A stretch of 64,000 nt of DNA from CAWEFA01 sp963851385 (GTDB lineage Bacteria > Bacteroidota > Bacteroidia > Bacteroidales > DTGW01), in the NCBI GenBank assembly GCA_963851385.1, contig CAWKPE010000001.1, forward strand, positions 1 to 64,000, given 5' to 3'. Positions 44,908-52,724 of the stretch are shown here, piece by piece. Both the position numbers and the translations under genes were made by a program. The notes beneath the pieces were generated by a model. It was not told the origin of the DNA. It did not search any database and saw only the letters and a program-made list of their open reading frames with translations. Positions within the stretch are counted from its first letter, which is position 1. Each line of letters starts with the position of its first letter.

Positions 44908-45351
44908 TTAAATCATTAAACCGTCAATTTTTTTTTTTATGTAGCGAATTTCATTGAAAAACGGACCGGTAATATCAGCAAATAATTGCTTTTGTTGCTC
45001 TGGAAAATAATCATGAACTATCCTGTTGCGAACTTCACGCATTTCAAACCAGATATCTACAGAAGTAATGAAATTAAGCTTTTCTGCATAGAGAAGTAAG
45101 TCTCTGAGTGTTTCTGAATTCATTCCTTCATTAAAAATCTGATATGAACGCAAAAATTTGAAAAGTACTTCAACAGTGCGCATGAAACGATCTGATAACG
45201 CATCATATGGTTCAAGCTCATCATAAGTATAATTCTTATGCTCATCAAATGGCCTGACTTTATTAATACTTGCTTCGAGTACTGATATACTTCTTATACT
45301 TTTATCAACATAAGATTGAAGAATAATGCTTTTATTTACTCTATCTGTCAT
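44908..45351 (-). CDS. hepT: HepT-like HEPN RNase toxin
   Basis: A 147-residue HEPN protein with the exact type VII toxin motif R-X4-H-X-Y: R108, H113 and Y115 in MREVRNRIVHDYF. Characterised HepT proteins cut RNA through this motif and are silenced when the partner MntA adds AMP to the tyrosine. It starts 2 bp after the mntA-like gene. The pair lies at the promoter-proximal end of the cluster just ahead of wzm. Confidence 0.9.
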   Translation of the reverse strand: MTDRVNKSIILQSYVDKSIRSISVLEASINKVRPFDEHKNYTYDELEPYDALSDRFMRTVEVLFKFLRSYQIFNEGMNSETLRDLLLYAEKLNFITSVDIWFEMREVRNRIVHDYFPEQQKQLFADITGPFFNEIRYIKKKIDGLMI

Positions 45352-45353
45352 TA

Positions 45354-45638
45354 TTATTTGATAGGGATAAGGTTTTGTTCTCTAATAAAGGCTTGCTGCT
45401 GAACATTAATGTGATCAGGATTAACTACAAAAACATCTATTTTCGATTCACATTTAGAAAAAAACTTTACAGCAATTTTTTTTGAAATGGAATAAGCGGG
45501 TTTTTTCGAATATACTAAGATATCAATATCTCCGCCTTTTCTGTTGTCGTATGTCCTTGACCCGAATAAAAAAACTTTTGAACCTATTTCATCAAGAGCA
45601 TAATCCAAAGCCTCTTGTTCAGTTTTACTGAGTCTCAT
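45354..45638 (-). CDS. mntA: MntA-like nucleotidyltransferase antitoxin
   Basis: A 94-residue minimal nucleotidyltransferase with GS at residues 26-27 and DxD at 37-39 (GSRTYDNRKGGDIDILV), and a further aspartate in KIDVFVV. In the type VII toxin-antitoxin mechanism this protein AMPylates HepT at the tyrosine of its R-X4-H-X-Y motif. The gene has its own promoter element at 45698-45705. Start ATG at 45638. Confidence 0.88.
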   Translation of the reverse strand: MRLSKTEQEALDYALDEIGSKVFLFGSRTYDNRKGGDIDILVYSKKPAYSISKKIAVKFFSKCESKIDVFVVNPDHINVQQQAFIREQNLIPIK

Positions 45639-45697
45639 ACTTGTTTAATATTTGATAAAATAAATTTGAGCTTTACATTTTCATTCTATTTAAAGTA

Positions 45698-45705
45698 CAA
45701 ATATA
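45698..45705 (-). promoter_or_regulatory. Candidate -7 element for mntA-hepT
   Basis: Minus strand TATATTTG preceded by AG, 59 bases before the mntA start. It shares the AGTATATTTG core with the elements at 12133 and 46546. Confidence 0.45.
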
Positions 45706-45818
45706 CTTAAATATCATATTTTCGCTACAATACGAATTGTTTTCTAAATCTGAATTCCATTGATTCTTGAATCTTGATCTATCAAATAATTTGATTTTTA
45801 ATCTGAATGCTGAAATCA

Positions 45819-46346
45819 TTACTTCTTTGCATTATACAGCAACAACATCCCCTTACCCATTTTATCGCAATCGAATTCTCCGTTATGATAAACAAGGTAT
45901 CGGATTTTTTTATTGATGATCTTCTCTGCTTTTTCAATCATTTTAACCAGGTAGCCCTGGTTAATTTCTCCAATCAATACTACATCTATGACCCCAGATT
46001 CCCTTCCCAGAGCATATTCTCCTGAAAGATATACTTTTTCAAGTTTTCCCAGGTTCTGTACCAACTGTTCTATTACATGGCTTATACCGGTATACTTCAT
46101 TAATATATCTCTGATTTCATTGTAAAAAGGATAACTTTTATTCGCCCTGAATAATTTGCGGTTGCCTTCAACACTGGAAGAAAGCATGCCGGCCTGTTCA
46201 AATTTATTTAACTCAATGCGTATCCCATTGGTGCTTTCATTATATTCCTCTGCCAGTTCCCGCAAATATGCTTTGTTATCGGGATTAAGAAAGAATTTTA
46301 ATAAGAGGTTAATGCGGGTTTTGGAACTAATGAGGGTGTCTAGCAT
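45819..46346 (-). CDS. Winged-helix regulator fused to a degenerate nucleotidyltransferase
   Basis: A 175-residue protein. Residues about 5-70 form a winged helix (FLNPDNKAYLRELAEEY, STNGIRIELNKFEQAGML). Residues 100-175 look like an MNT fold whose catalytic GS and first aspartate are lost (YLSGEYALGRESGVIDVVLIG, only D121 remaining). A DNA-binding protein carrying a dead nucleotidyltransferase could sense or regulate the nearby MNT/HEPN modules or the polysaccharide operon, but this is inference. It is the second gene after upxY. Confidence 0.75.
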   Translation of the reverse strand: MLDTLISSKTRINLLLKFFLNPDNKAYLRELAEEYNESTNGIRIELNKFEQAGMLSSSVEGNRKLFRANKSYPFYNEIRDILMKYTGISHVIEQLVQNLGKLEKVYLSGEYALGRESGVIDVVLIGEINQGYLVKMIEKAEKIINKKIRYLVYHNGEFDCDKMGKGMLLLYNAKK

Positions 46347-46656
46347 ACCTGAACAAAAATATCTTTTAAACTAAATTAACTTGCCTGACTGTATGAACTT
46401 ACTCTGTCTCGGTATCTTCGACTTCGTTCAGACAGCACACAAGTGTTTTGGTTTAAGTAAGGATTATTAATCTGAGACCTGTTTTACACAGCTTCGCCAC
46501 CTCAGTCACAATATTTATTTGTGAAGATTGAGTAAATTTATTACTCAAATATACTAAAAAATAATTATTCAATTTAATTTTTTTGGAAAATTTATTTGAA
46601 GTGGATTCTGAATTCGATATTTAAATCTGAAATTGTAATTCCGAAATCAGAAATTC
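46347..46656. promoter_or_regulatory. Spacer between upxY and the winged-helix gene, with an operator-like palindrome
   Basis: A perfect 21-bp dyad TTGAGTAA-N5-TTACTCAA (46528-46535, 46541-46548) overlaps a TATATTTG -7 candidate (46546-46553, minus). A factor bound there would block the promoter. The winged-helix regulator about 180 bp downstream is an obvious candidate. Short GC-richer words near 46425 and 46490 may be dispersed-repeat remnants. Confidence 0.55.
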
Positions 46657-47160
46657 TCAGTTTTCCTGATAATATCCTGCCGGAATATTGATGAGAATTG
46701 ATCTATGTATTTGATCAACACGGATACAGGCTCGATGGGCGCCTTTGTATTCAACAATTTCACCATATAATCCCTTGAGTGTTCCTTTTATAATAATTAC
46801 ATTGGTTCCCAACGGAAGCAAATGATCAACAACTTCGAATTGAACATCAGACTCAACCAGTTGTTTAATGGCTTCAATTTGATTGTCACGAACTATTGCA
46901 GCCTTGCCTTCAAAGTAAATGTATTTTACTGCTCCTGGAGTATTTAGAACTTCAAAATATTCTTCCAATGTAACATTTACAAACAAATAAGAATTAAATA
47001 AAGGCAATTCAACTTTCTTTTTCCTGTCGCTCCATTGCCTTATTGTTTTATAGAGCGGAAGAAATGTTTCAATATTTTTTTGAATCAAAAGATCATTTAG
47101 CTTTTTTTCCCAGCGTGGCCTGGTGTAAATTACATACCATATCTTTGAATTAAGCGGCAA
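46657..47160 (-). CDS. UpxY-type NusG paralog, polysaccharide-operon antiterminator
   Basis: A 167-residue NusG-like protein with an N-terminal NGN domain (WYVIYTRPRWEKKLNDLL, then FLPLYKTIRQWSDRKKKVEL and PLFNSYLFV) and a C-terminal KOW segment (IIKGTLKGLYGEIVEYKG). In Bacteroides such UpxY proteins, encoded first in their operon, prevent premature termination in that operon. Its place at the head of the minus-strand cluster fits exactly. The start codon must be TTG at 47160: an in-frame stop lies 60 bp upstream and there is no ATG between. Confidence 0.93.
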   Translation of the reverse strand: MPLNSKIWYVIYTRPRWEKKLNDLLIQKNIETFLPLYKTIRQWSDRKKKVELPLFNSYLFVNVTLEEYFEVLNTPGAVKYIYFEGKAAIVRDNQIEAIKQLVESDVQFEVVDHLLPLGTNVIIIKGTLKGLYGEIVEYKGAHRACIRVDQIHRSILINIPAGYYQEN

Positions 47161-47224
47161 TGAATAATATATTGATTTTTGATTGGTTATTTTTCGATTT
47201 AAATCTGAATTCTGAAATCTTTAT

Positions 47225-48118
47225 TTAATTAACAATATCTTTTCTGATAGCTATGATCATTGCTTTGATCTCATTAATGTCTTTTTCCTGGAGGTTTAAA
47301 TCAATCTTATTTGCCCTAATCATTTTATTTATCGTATCAATTTCCAAGTCACCCGGTTCATAATAAATTTCGAACTTATCAAATGAGCGTTTTAATGTTT
47401 TCAGCATCAGTAAATATCTGGCAACATTTGAATCTTTTTGATAATTATTCAATAACGAAACCAAAGAGCGCAATGAATATTTCTGAAATGCAATCCGTTC
47501 AACTATTTCTTCATTCGTTGGATTATCATCGGCAATTCTTGCCGCAACATACAGGGCTTCAATCCAGCCTCCAGTAATTATCAATGCTGCTGTTGCCTGG
47601 CGTTCATTTTCATTTAAAAAATGATTTGTTGTAACATAAACATCGGTTGCATATTTGGTAAGAGAATCACGGTTGGATATGTTTCTCTCCATTTTTTTCA
47701 ATGCAAAGGAAAACTGGTTATCAGGAATACCGAGTTGCTGAGAAAGCTTATGAATAACTGTAAAGTAAAGAAGCGTTTTCTGATTTTGTCCAAACATTTT
47801 ATTATAACTTAAATCTACTCCGTAAATTCCAAGGTTTAGTGCAGCCTTATAGCTTGTTTCATATTGATTGACGCTCTCGACCGGGTTTAAAATATCGGGA
47901 CTATAAATAGCGCCAGCTTTTTCAAAGACCTTATACATTTCGCTTGGCAAATACATATGATAAAAAATGCTTTTTGCTTTTTTCACAGTTTCATCTTCCG
48001 CTTTAGTGCTGTCTACCTCATATACTCCTTTATTATCTGAAGATTCACCTCTGCATCCGGCGAAACAAGTAATTATTCCGGCAAATGAAGCCATCAAAAT
48101 ATATTTTCCTGATATCAT
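47225..48118 (-). CDS. Hypothetical lipoprotein
   Basis: A 297-residue protein with a lipoprotein signal ending in CFAGC near residue 22, so it is likely anchored in the envelope facing the periplasm. The rest is mostly helical, with VKKAKSIFYHMYLPSEMYKV near the start and acidic and hydrophilic helices after it. I recognise no enzyme motif. It lies 64 bp upstream of upxY on the same strand, and could be the preceding gene or separate from the polysaccharide operon. Confidence 0.8.
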   Translation of the reverse strand: MISGKYILMASFAGIITCFAGCRGESSDNKGVYEVDSTKAEDETVKKAKSIFYHMYLPSEMYKVFEKAGAIYSPDILNPVESVNQYETSYKAALNLGIYGVDLSYNKMFGQNQKTLLYFTVIHKLSQQLGIPDNQFSFALKKMERNISNRDSLTKYATDVYVTTNHFLNENERQATAALIITGGWIEALYVAARIADDNPTNEEIVERIAFQKYSLRSLVSLLNNYQKDSNVARYLLMLKTLKRSFDKFEIYYEPGDLEIDTINKMIRANKIDLNLQEKDINEIKAMIIAIRKDIVN

Positions 48119-48228
48119 GTGATTATTTATTTATTTCAATTTCCCTAAATATATGAAACTTTTACAATATTAAAAAGGCTTTAGGTATTAGGCTTAAGTT
48201 GGCAGTTCGCAGTCTGCGGTCATCTGTC

Positions 48229-48747
48229 TTACTTACAATCCTGTTCTGTTTTATTCAATTTAGATATGTCAAATCCTTTAAGAGAAATCTTTTTCAAAAT
48301 ATCGTTGTATATAGATTCCTTCATTACCGGACGCCTGGCTAAAATCCATAAGTACTTCCGGTTTTTATTTCCCACAACTGCCCAATTGTAATCTGAATCC
48401 AACTCAATTATCCAATAATCGCCTTTGAAAGGCCAGAAGAATTGCACTTTAAGTTTTGCATTACCAGAACCCTTAACAACAAATGCTTTGCCTTCAATTT
48501 TAGCAAATTTACCGGGTTTTTGGCATTTGTTTATTACCCTGATATAATTTTTTTCTGTAAGCTGGTATTCTGCAGTAGTGCATTTACATCCTTTTTGAAA
48601 TTTTTGCGGGAACGAAGCTATTTCATACCATAGTCCTGCATAACGTTCCAGATTCACTTCAGATACGGTTTTCAGAGGTTCCGGTTGTACTTTACAACCT
48701 GATAATATAGCTGAAATAAAAATCATGATGAAAAGTATTTTAGGCAT
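48229..48747 (-). CDS. blc: Outer-membrane lipocalin (Blc-like)
   Basis: A 172-residue bacterial lipocalin that binds a small hydrophobic ligand in a beta-barrel. A lipoprotein signal ends in LSGC at residue 18. The lipocalin signature ERYAGLWYEIASFPQKFQKG carries the conserved GxW, and YWIIELDSDYNWAVVGN and YLWILARRP are the second and third conserved regions. It probably faces the periplasm from the outer membrane. A spacer of about 110 bp separates it from the lipoprotein gene downstream. Confidence 0.95.
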   Translation of the reverse strand: MPKILFIMIFISAILSGCKVQPEPLKTVSEVNLERYAGLWYEIASFPQKFQKGCKCTTAEYQLTEKNYIRVINKCQKPGKFAKIEGKAFVVKGSGNAKLKVQFFWPFKGDYWIIELDSDYNWAVVGNKNRKYLWILARRPVMKESIYNDILKKISLKGFDISKLNKTEQDCK

Positions 48748-48976
48748 TTTCCAGGCTTTATGAATGGTTTATTATTCGAATATTTTTTGTTCAAAAACTC
48801 AAATAACTATCCTTGAATTAAATTAAAGAACTCTACTTATAATTTTCTATAGTAACTTCAAAAAATTTTACAAATTTCAATTTTTTTAAAATAGCCATGA
48901 ATGAACCAATAAAATTAAATTTTACATAAATGCTCATTTCATAATATTACATTAGTGCATCAGCGGTAATAATTTT

Positions 48977-49828
48977 TTATTCTCCAAAAGTGCTGAAACT
49001 TTCCTTAATAAAATGAGGCTTGGCCCTTATAGTAAGAACAGGAATAGGTGATTTACTTATCATCTGCTGTGCCTCACCGCCAATTATATAATCAGTTATG
49101 CTGTCACCGCTTTCATTAATAATGGATATCAATTCTGCTCTAACATTTTCTGCATAATCAATCACCTCTTTTATTACTTTATTACCAAAAAGCGATGATG
49201 TTTTATAAGGTATTTCGCGGGTTTTAAGATAATTGCATACCTGTTGTGAATATGCATTTAAACGGCTGGTTATTTTTTTGCTTTTAGAAGATGAAACCGT
49301 GATAACATGAATTTCTGCACCAAAAATCTGGGCCAATAAAGCGGTAAATATTACTTTTTGTCTTGATTCAACTACAATGTCAATGGGCAAGATTATTTTT
49401 GTAATATTCGCGGGAACCGGAGATTGCCTTATAGTTATAACCGGACGGGAAGTAGCAGAAATTATCCTGTGCGCGTTACTCCCAATAAACAATTCTTCAA
49501 ACCCCGAAGCTCCATGGGTGGAAGCAACTATGATGCTATCCTGGAAAGCCTGTGCCTGTCCCACGACTTCCTGGTAAACCTTACCTTTTTTAATTATAAA
49601 AGTAAGTGCAGATTCTTTAGGTACCCGGTTTTTATAATTCTCAATGAGTTTCCTGAAATGCTTCTCAGCAAATTTGTACTCCTCTTCAGAATTGCTTGGC
49701 ACATCAGTTTTTTTCTGAACATATACCAATTGTATTTTAACCGGAGTTTTAGTGGCAATGAGAAGCGCCAGGTCAAGCCCTTTGAGAGCATCTAGTGAGA
49801 AATCGAGAGGAACAATTATGTTTTTCAT
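48977..49828 (-). CDS. Universal stress protein, tandem UspA domains
   Basis: A cytosolic stress protein of 283 aa from the ATG at 49828, which gives the usual KNIIVPLDFS opening; 49855 is in frame but adds nine atypical residues. Two UspA folds are present. The first ends with VASTHGASGFEELFIGSNAHRI, a clear G-2x-G-9x-G-type ATP-binding loop. The second starts at TKIILPIDI and has a poorer ATP loop (INESGDSITDYIIGGEAQQM). Regulation is not evident. Confidence 0.92.
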   Translation of the reverse strand: MKNIIVPLDFSLDALKGLDLALLIATKTPVKIQLVYVQKKTDVPSNSEEEYKFAEKHFRKLIENYKNRVPKESALTFIIKKGKVYQEVVGQAQAFQDSIIVASTHGASGFEELFIGSNAHRIISATSRPVITIRQSPVPANITKIILPIDIVVESRQKVIFTALLAQIFGAEIHVITVSSSKSKKITSRLNAYSQQVCNYLKTREIPYKTSSLFGNKVIKEVIDYAENVRAELISIINESGDSITDYIIGGEAQQMISKSPIPVLTIRAKPHFIKESFSTFGE

Positions 49829-50164
49829 CGATTTTAATTTATTTGTTGTTTCCACTATGGTTCAATTTTCGTTAGCTAATATAAGGAAATTTAATCAAAC
49901 CTTAATGCTTACCGGAATCAAATAAAAATGCTCAAACTCAAAAGAGCATAAAATAAATAGATTCAATGAACATAAATTATATCGGTCATCCGGCTTTTCG
50001 CCTTTTATGTTAAGAGAAGGTTAATTTTTTTTTGAAAATTATCACTTTAAATAAAATTTAGATGGATTTCTTATATTTACATTAAGATAAAAATTATTAC
50101 AATTGATATTAATAAGATTTGCAATTCTTTTGAATAGTGCAAAAAAATCTGTAAATTCTACATT
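49829..50164. other. Divergent intergenic region
   Basis: About 335 bp between the divergent stress-protein gene and the 50165 operon. It should contain both promoters, but no convincing TAnnTTTG with a -33 TTTG at proper spacing was found. No small gene or hairpin is clear. Confidence 0.4.
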
Positions 50165-51889
50165 ATGATTCACAAGTTTTCAATAGTTGTATTTTTTGCA
50201 TATATCGGAATAAATAGTCATGCCAGGATATTATTGTCGCCTGAAAATAATACTAACGATAAGATTATTTTGACAAGTTCGGATCAGAAAAAACTGGAAA
50301 AAGCAGAAAAAGAAGCACAAAAATCAAAGCAGTTAATGCAGGAAGCCGATAAACAATATTCTGATATTGCTGCTAAACAAACTGAATTAACTGCTGAAGA
50401 AACAGAAAAACTAAATAATAAGGCGCTGGTCAAACAAATTGAAGCGCTAAAGGGTCAGCAGTCTTCTAATAAAATGAAATACGAAGTTTATGCAGCCAAA
50501 GCTGATGAATTTTGGAAAAAATTCCAGGGAAACCCCGAAGATATGGGTTATGCCAAGTCTCTTGAAAGCAATGCACGAATCAATTTTCAATCTTCGCAGG
50601 ATCAATTTAAAGAAGCCGACGGAATGAGCGATAAACTATTGTCGTATTCATCTATGACTACTGCTTCCGATTTATCCAATAAAGCTATTGAGGACATAAA
50701 AAAAGCGTTTGATATATACGCAAACACATCCTTTACACAAGCGTCAATTTCCCAACCCGTTTTAAAACCAAAACCTTCTGACAGTATTGTTTCAAAACAA
50801 GATACTATTAAGCCTGTAATTATTACCAAATCTGTGAAAGACACATCCACTTCTAATATTTATCGGGCACTGAAGATCAATGAAGATATGGTAGACAAGT
50901 TTAATAAATTTATGAAGGAATCATATCCGAAAGATTATGAAAAATATATCATTGATTTCACTGAACTCAATTATTCTGATGTTGATGCATTAAGAGCAGC
51001 CTGGTATAAATACTTGTTTGGAGAGGAGAATCTGGCTGAAACAACGGGTGCAGACACATCAAAAAAGCAAGCAGACAGCACTTTGTTAGCTTTAAAAGAT
51101 ACTTCTAAATCTCATGTATCCCAGGAACAAACCAGCCAATCTGCAGAGAATAAAGAAAAACTGGCTGCTAAATTAAAAGCAAAGTTTAAAGGCAAAACAG
51201 GAGAACCATCTGAAACCGGGCAATTAAATAATGAAGAAATAACTGCTCAAAAATTAAAAAAAGGAAAAAGAATAAAACGAACAGCTGAAGATTATTTACA
51301 ATCATTTGATACAACGGTGGTAAAAGGTTTTACTTACAGGGTTCAGATAGTTGCGAGCCGTGTGCCTCTTACTGGCGAGTTGATAAAAGTTATTTTTACT
51401 GGTCCTGAACAACCTGAAGAAACTTATGAAGAAGAGTGGTACAAATATTCTATCGGGCCATTCTCAAATTATGCAATGGCACGACAATTCAGGGAAAATT
51501 GCCAGGTACATGATGCCTTTATTATAGCCTTTTTAAACGGAAAGAAATTAAATTCTAATGAAGCACTCATTTTGCCTGATCAAAATTCAAAAACTTTTAC
51601 TAACTTTAATATAGCCGAAAATATTATTTTTAAAGTTCAGGTTGCTGCCTGCAAGAATGAAATGTCTATAGAGGAGTTGAGAAAGATTTATGCCAGAGCT
51701 GAAGAACTTGAAAGTAATTTGGATGAAGGATGGTATAAATATTCAATAAATTGTGGTAACGATTACGGTAAAGCATGCGATTTATTAAAAAATATTCTAA
51801 TCGCAGGTGCTTTTATTTCAGTTTATCGTGACGGACAACGTATCGAATTAAAAAGTGTTTTTTCAGAAAATGCTCAACCGACCAAATAA
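50165..51889 (+). CDS. Secreted coiled-coil protein with two SPOR-like C-terminal repeats
   Basis: A 574-residue protein. A signal peptide occupies about 1-22. A lysine/alanine-rich coiled-coil segment (about 40-190) is followed by a low-complexity linker rich in serine, lysine and threonine. Two related C-terminal modules start at about 390 (FTYRVQIVASRVPL, then WYKYSIGPFSNYAMARQF) and about 488 (IFKVQVAACKNEMSIEELRK, then GWYKYSINCGNDYGKACDLL). These resemble SPOR repeats, which bind peptidoglycan lacking stem peptides. It lies 3 bp before wza and may connect the export machine with the cell wall, by inference. Confidence 0.75.
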   Translation: MIHKFSIVVFFAYIGINSHARILLSPENNTNDKIILTSSDQKKLEKAEKEAQKSKQLMQEADKQYSDIAAKQTELTAEETEKLNNKALVKQIEALKGQQSSNKMKYEVYAAKADEFWKKFQGNPEDMGYAKSLESNARINFQSSQDQFKEADGMSDKLLSYSSMTTASDLSNKAIEDIKKAFDIYANTSFTQASISQPVLKPKPSDSIVSKQDTIKPVIITKSVKDTSTSNIYRALKINEDMVDKFNKFMKESYPKDYEKYIIDFTELNYSDVDALRAAWYKYLFGEENLAETTGADTSKKQADSTLLALKDTSKSHVSQEQTSQSAENKEKLAAKLKAKFKGKTGEPSETGQLNNEEITAQKLKKGKRIKRTAEDYLQSFDTTVVKGFTYRVQIVASRVPLTGELIKVIFTGPEQPEETYEEEWYKYSIGPFSNYAMARQFRENCQVHDAFIIAFLNGKKLNSNEALILPDQNSKTFTNFNIAENIIFKVQVAACKNEMSIEELRKIYARAEELESNLDEGWYKYSINCGNDYGKACDLLKNILIAGAFISVYRDGQRIELKSVFSENAQPTK

Positions 51890-51892
51890 TAT

Positions 51893-52681
51893 ATGCTCAT
51901 GAAAAACCCTAAGAAATTTCAGCTGCAAATTTATTTACTTTTAGCTTTCTCCATTTTTCTTGGTTCATGCATTTCGCAGCGTAATGTTACTTTACTCCAG
52001 GATAAATCTGTGGAATTGACAAGTAGTTACGAAAATAAAAAAATGACTACTTATCATATTCAAACCGGAGATCATCTTTATATAAGAATTTATAGTGTTG
52101 ATCCAAAAACCAGCAAATTTTTTCAAACAGATTTGCCATCTCTTATGAACCCGACATATCTTTATCTCAACAGCTACGTTGTTGACGAACAGGGATATAT
52201 TAGTTTTTCATTCATCGATAAAATGTATGTTAAAGGATTAACAGTGGAAGAAGTAAAAAACCAGCTTCAAAAATCAGTCAATGATTATTTTAAGGAAGCA
52301 ACTGTTGTATTGAGACTTGTGGATTACCAGGTTGCTGTGCTTGGAGAAGTAAATGCGCCAGGCAATTTTACCATTGATAAGGACCAGATAAATATTTTCC
52401 AGGCTATTAGTATGGCCGGTGGTTTTAAAGATTTTGCAAATCTCAAAAAAGTCAAACTCGTGCGACAAACATTAAAAGGATCCGATGTTTTTATTCTTGA
52501 CATAACAAAACGAGATATTCTTCAAAGTGATTATTTTTATTTAATGCCTAACGATATTTTATACATTCAGCCCCTTAAAAGCAAATCGTTTGCTTTTGAA
52601 AAGTTCCCTTATGCAATTTTATTATCAATTGCTTCATTGACTCTTTCCGTCATGATATATCTTGACGTTCTCAAAAAGTAA
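51893..52681 (+). CDS. wza: Polysaccharide export outer-membrane lipoprotein (Wza-like)
   Basis: A 262-residue outer-membrane polysaccharide exporter. The lipoprotein signal ends in LGSC near residue 26. The Poly_export domain begins at about 55 (YHIQTGDHLYIRIYSVDP), and one SLBB domain follows (VAVLGEVNAPGNFTIDKDQ, then ISMAGGFKDFANLKKVKLVR). A C-terminal hydrophobic helix of about 20 residues, as in Bacteroidota homologs, would span the outer membrane. It lies 44 bp before the Wzc gene. Confidence 0.93.
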   Translation: MLMKNPKKFQLQIYLLLAFSIFLGSCISQRNVTLLQDKSVELTSSYENKKMTTYHIQTGDHLYIRIYSVDPKTSKFFQTDLPSLMNPTYLYLNSYVVDEQGYISFSFIDKMYVKGLTVEEVKNQLQKSVNDYFKEATVVLRLVDYQVAVLGEVNAPGNFTIDKDQINIFQAISMAGGFKDFANLKKVKLVRQTLKGSDVFILDITKRDILQSDYFYLMPNDILYIQPLKSKSFAFEKFPYAILLSIASLTLSVMIYLDVLKK

Positions 52682-52724
52682 TAATTCATTCCCAGATTTC
52701 TAAAACATCAAAGAAAGACAAGTT

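Noticed and set aside
49829..50164. Small RNA or riboswitch in the divergent spacer
   Set aside because: No stable GC-containing stem or conserved aptamer sequence could be seen in this AT-rich DNA.
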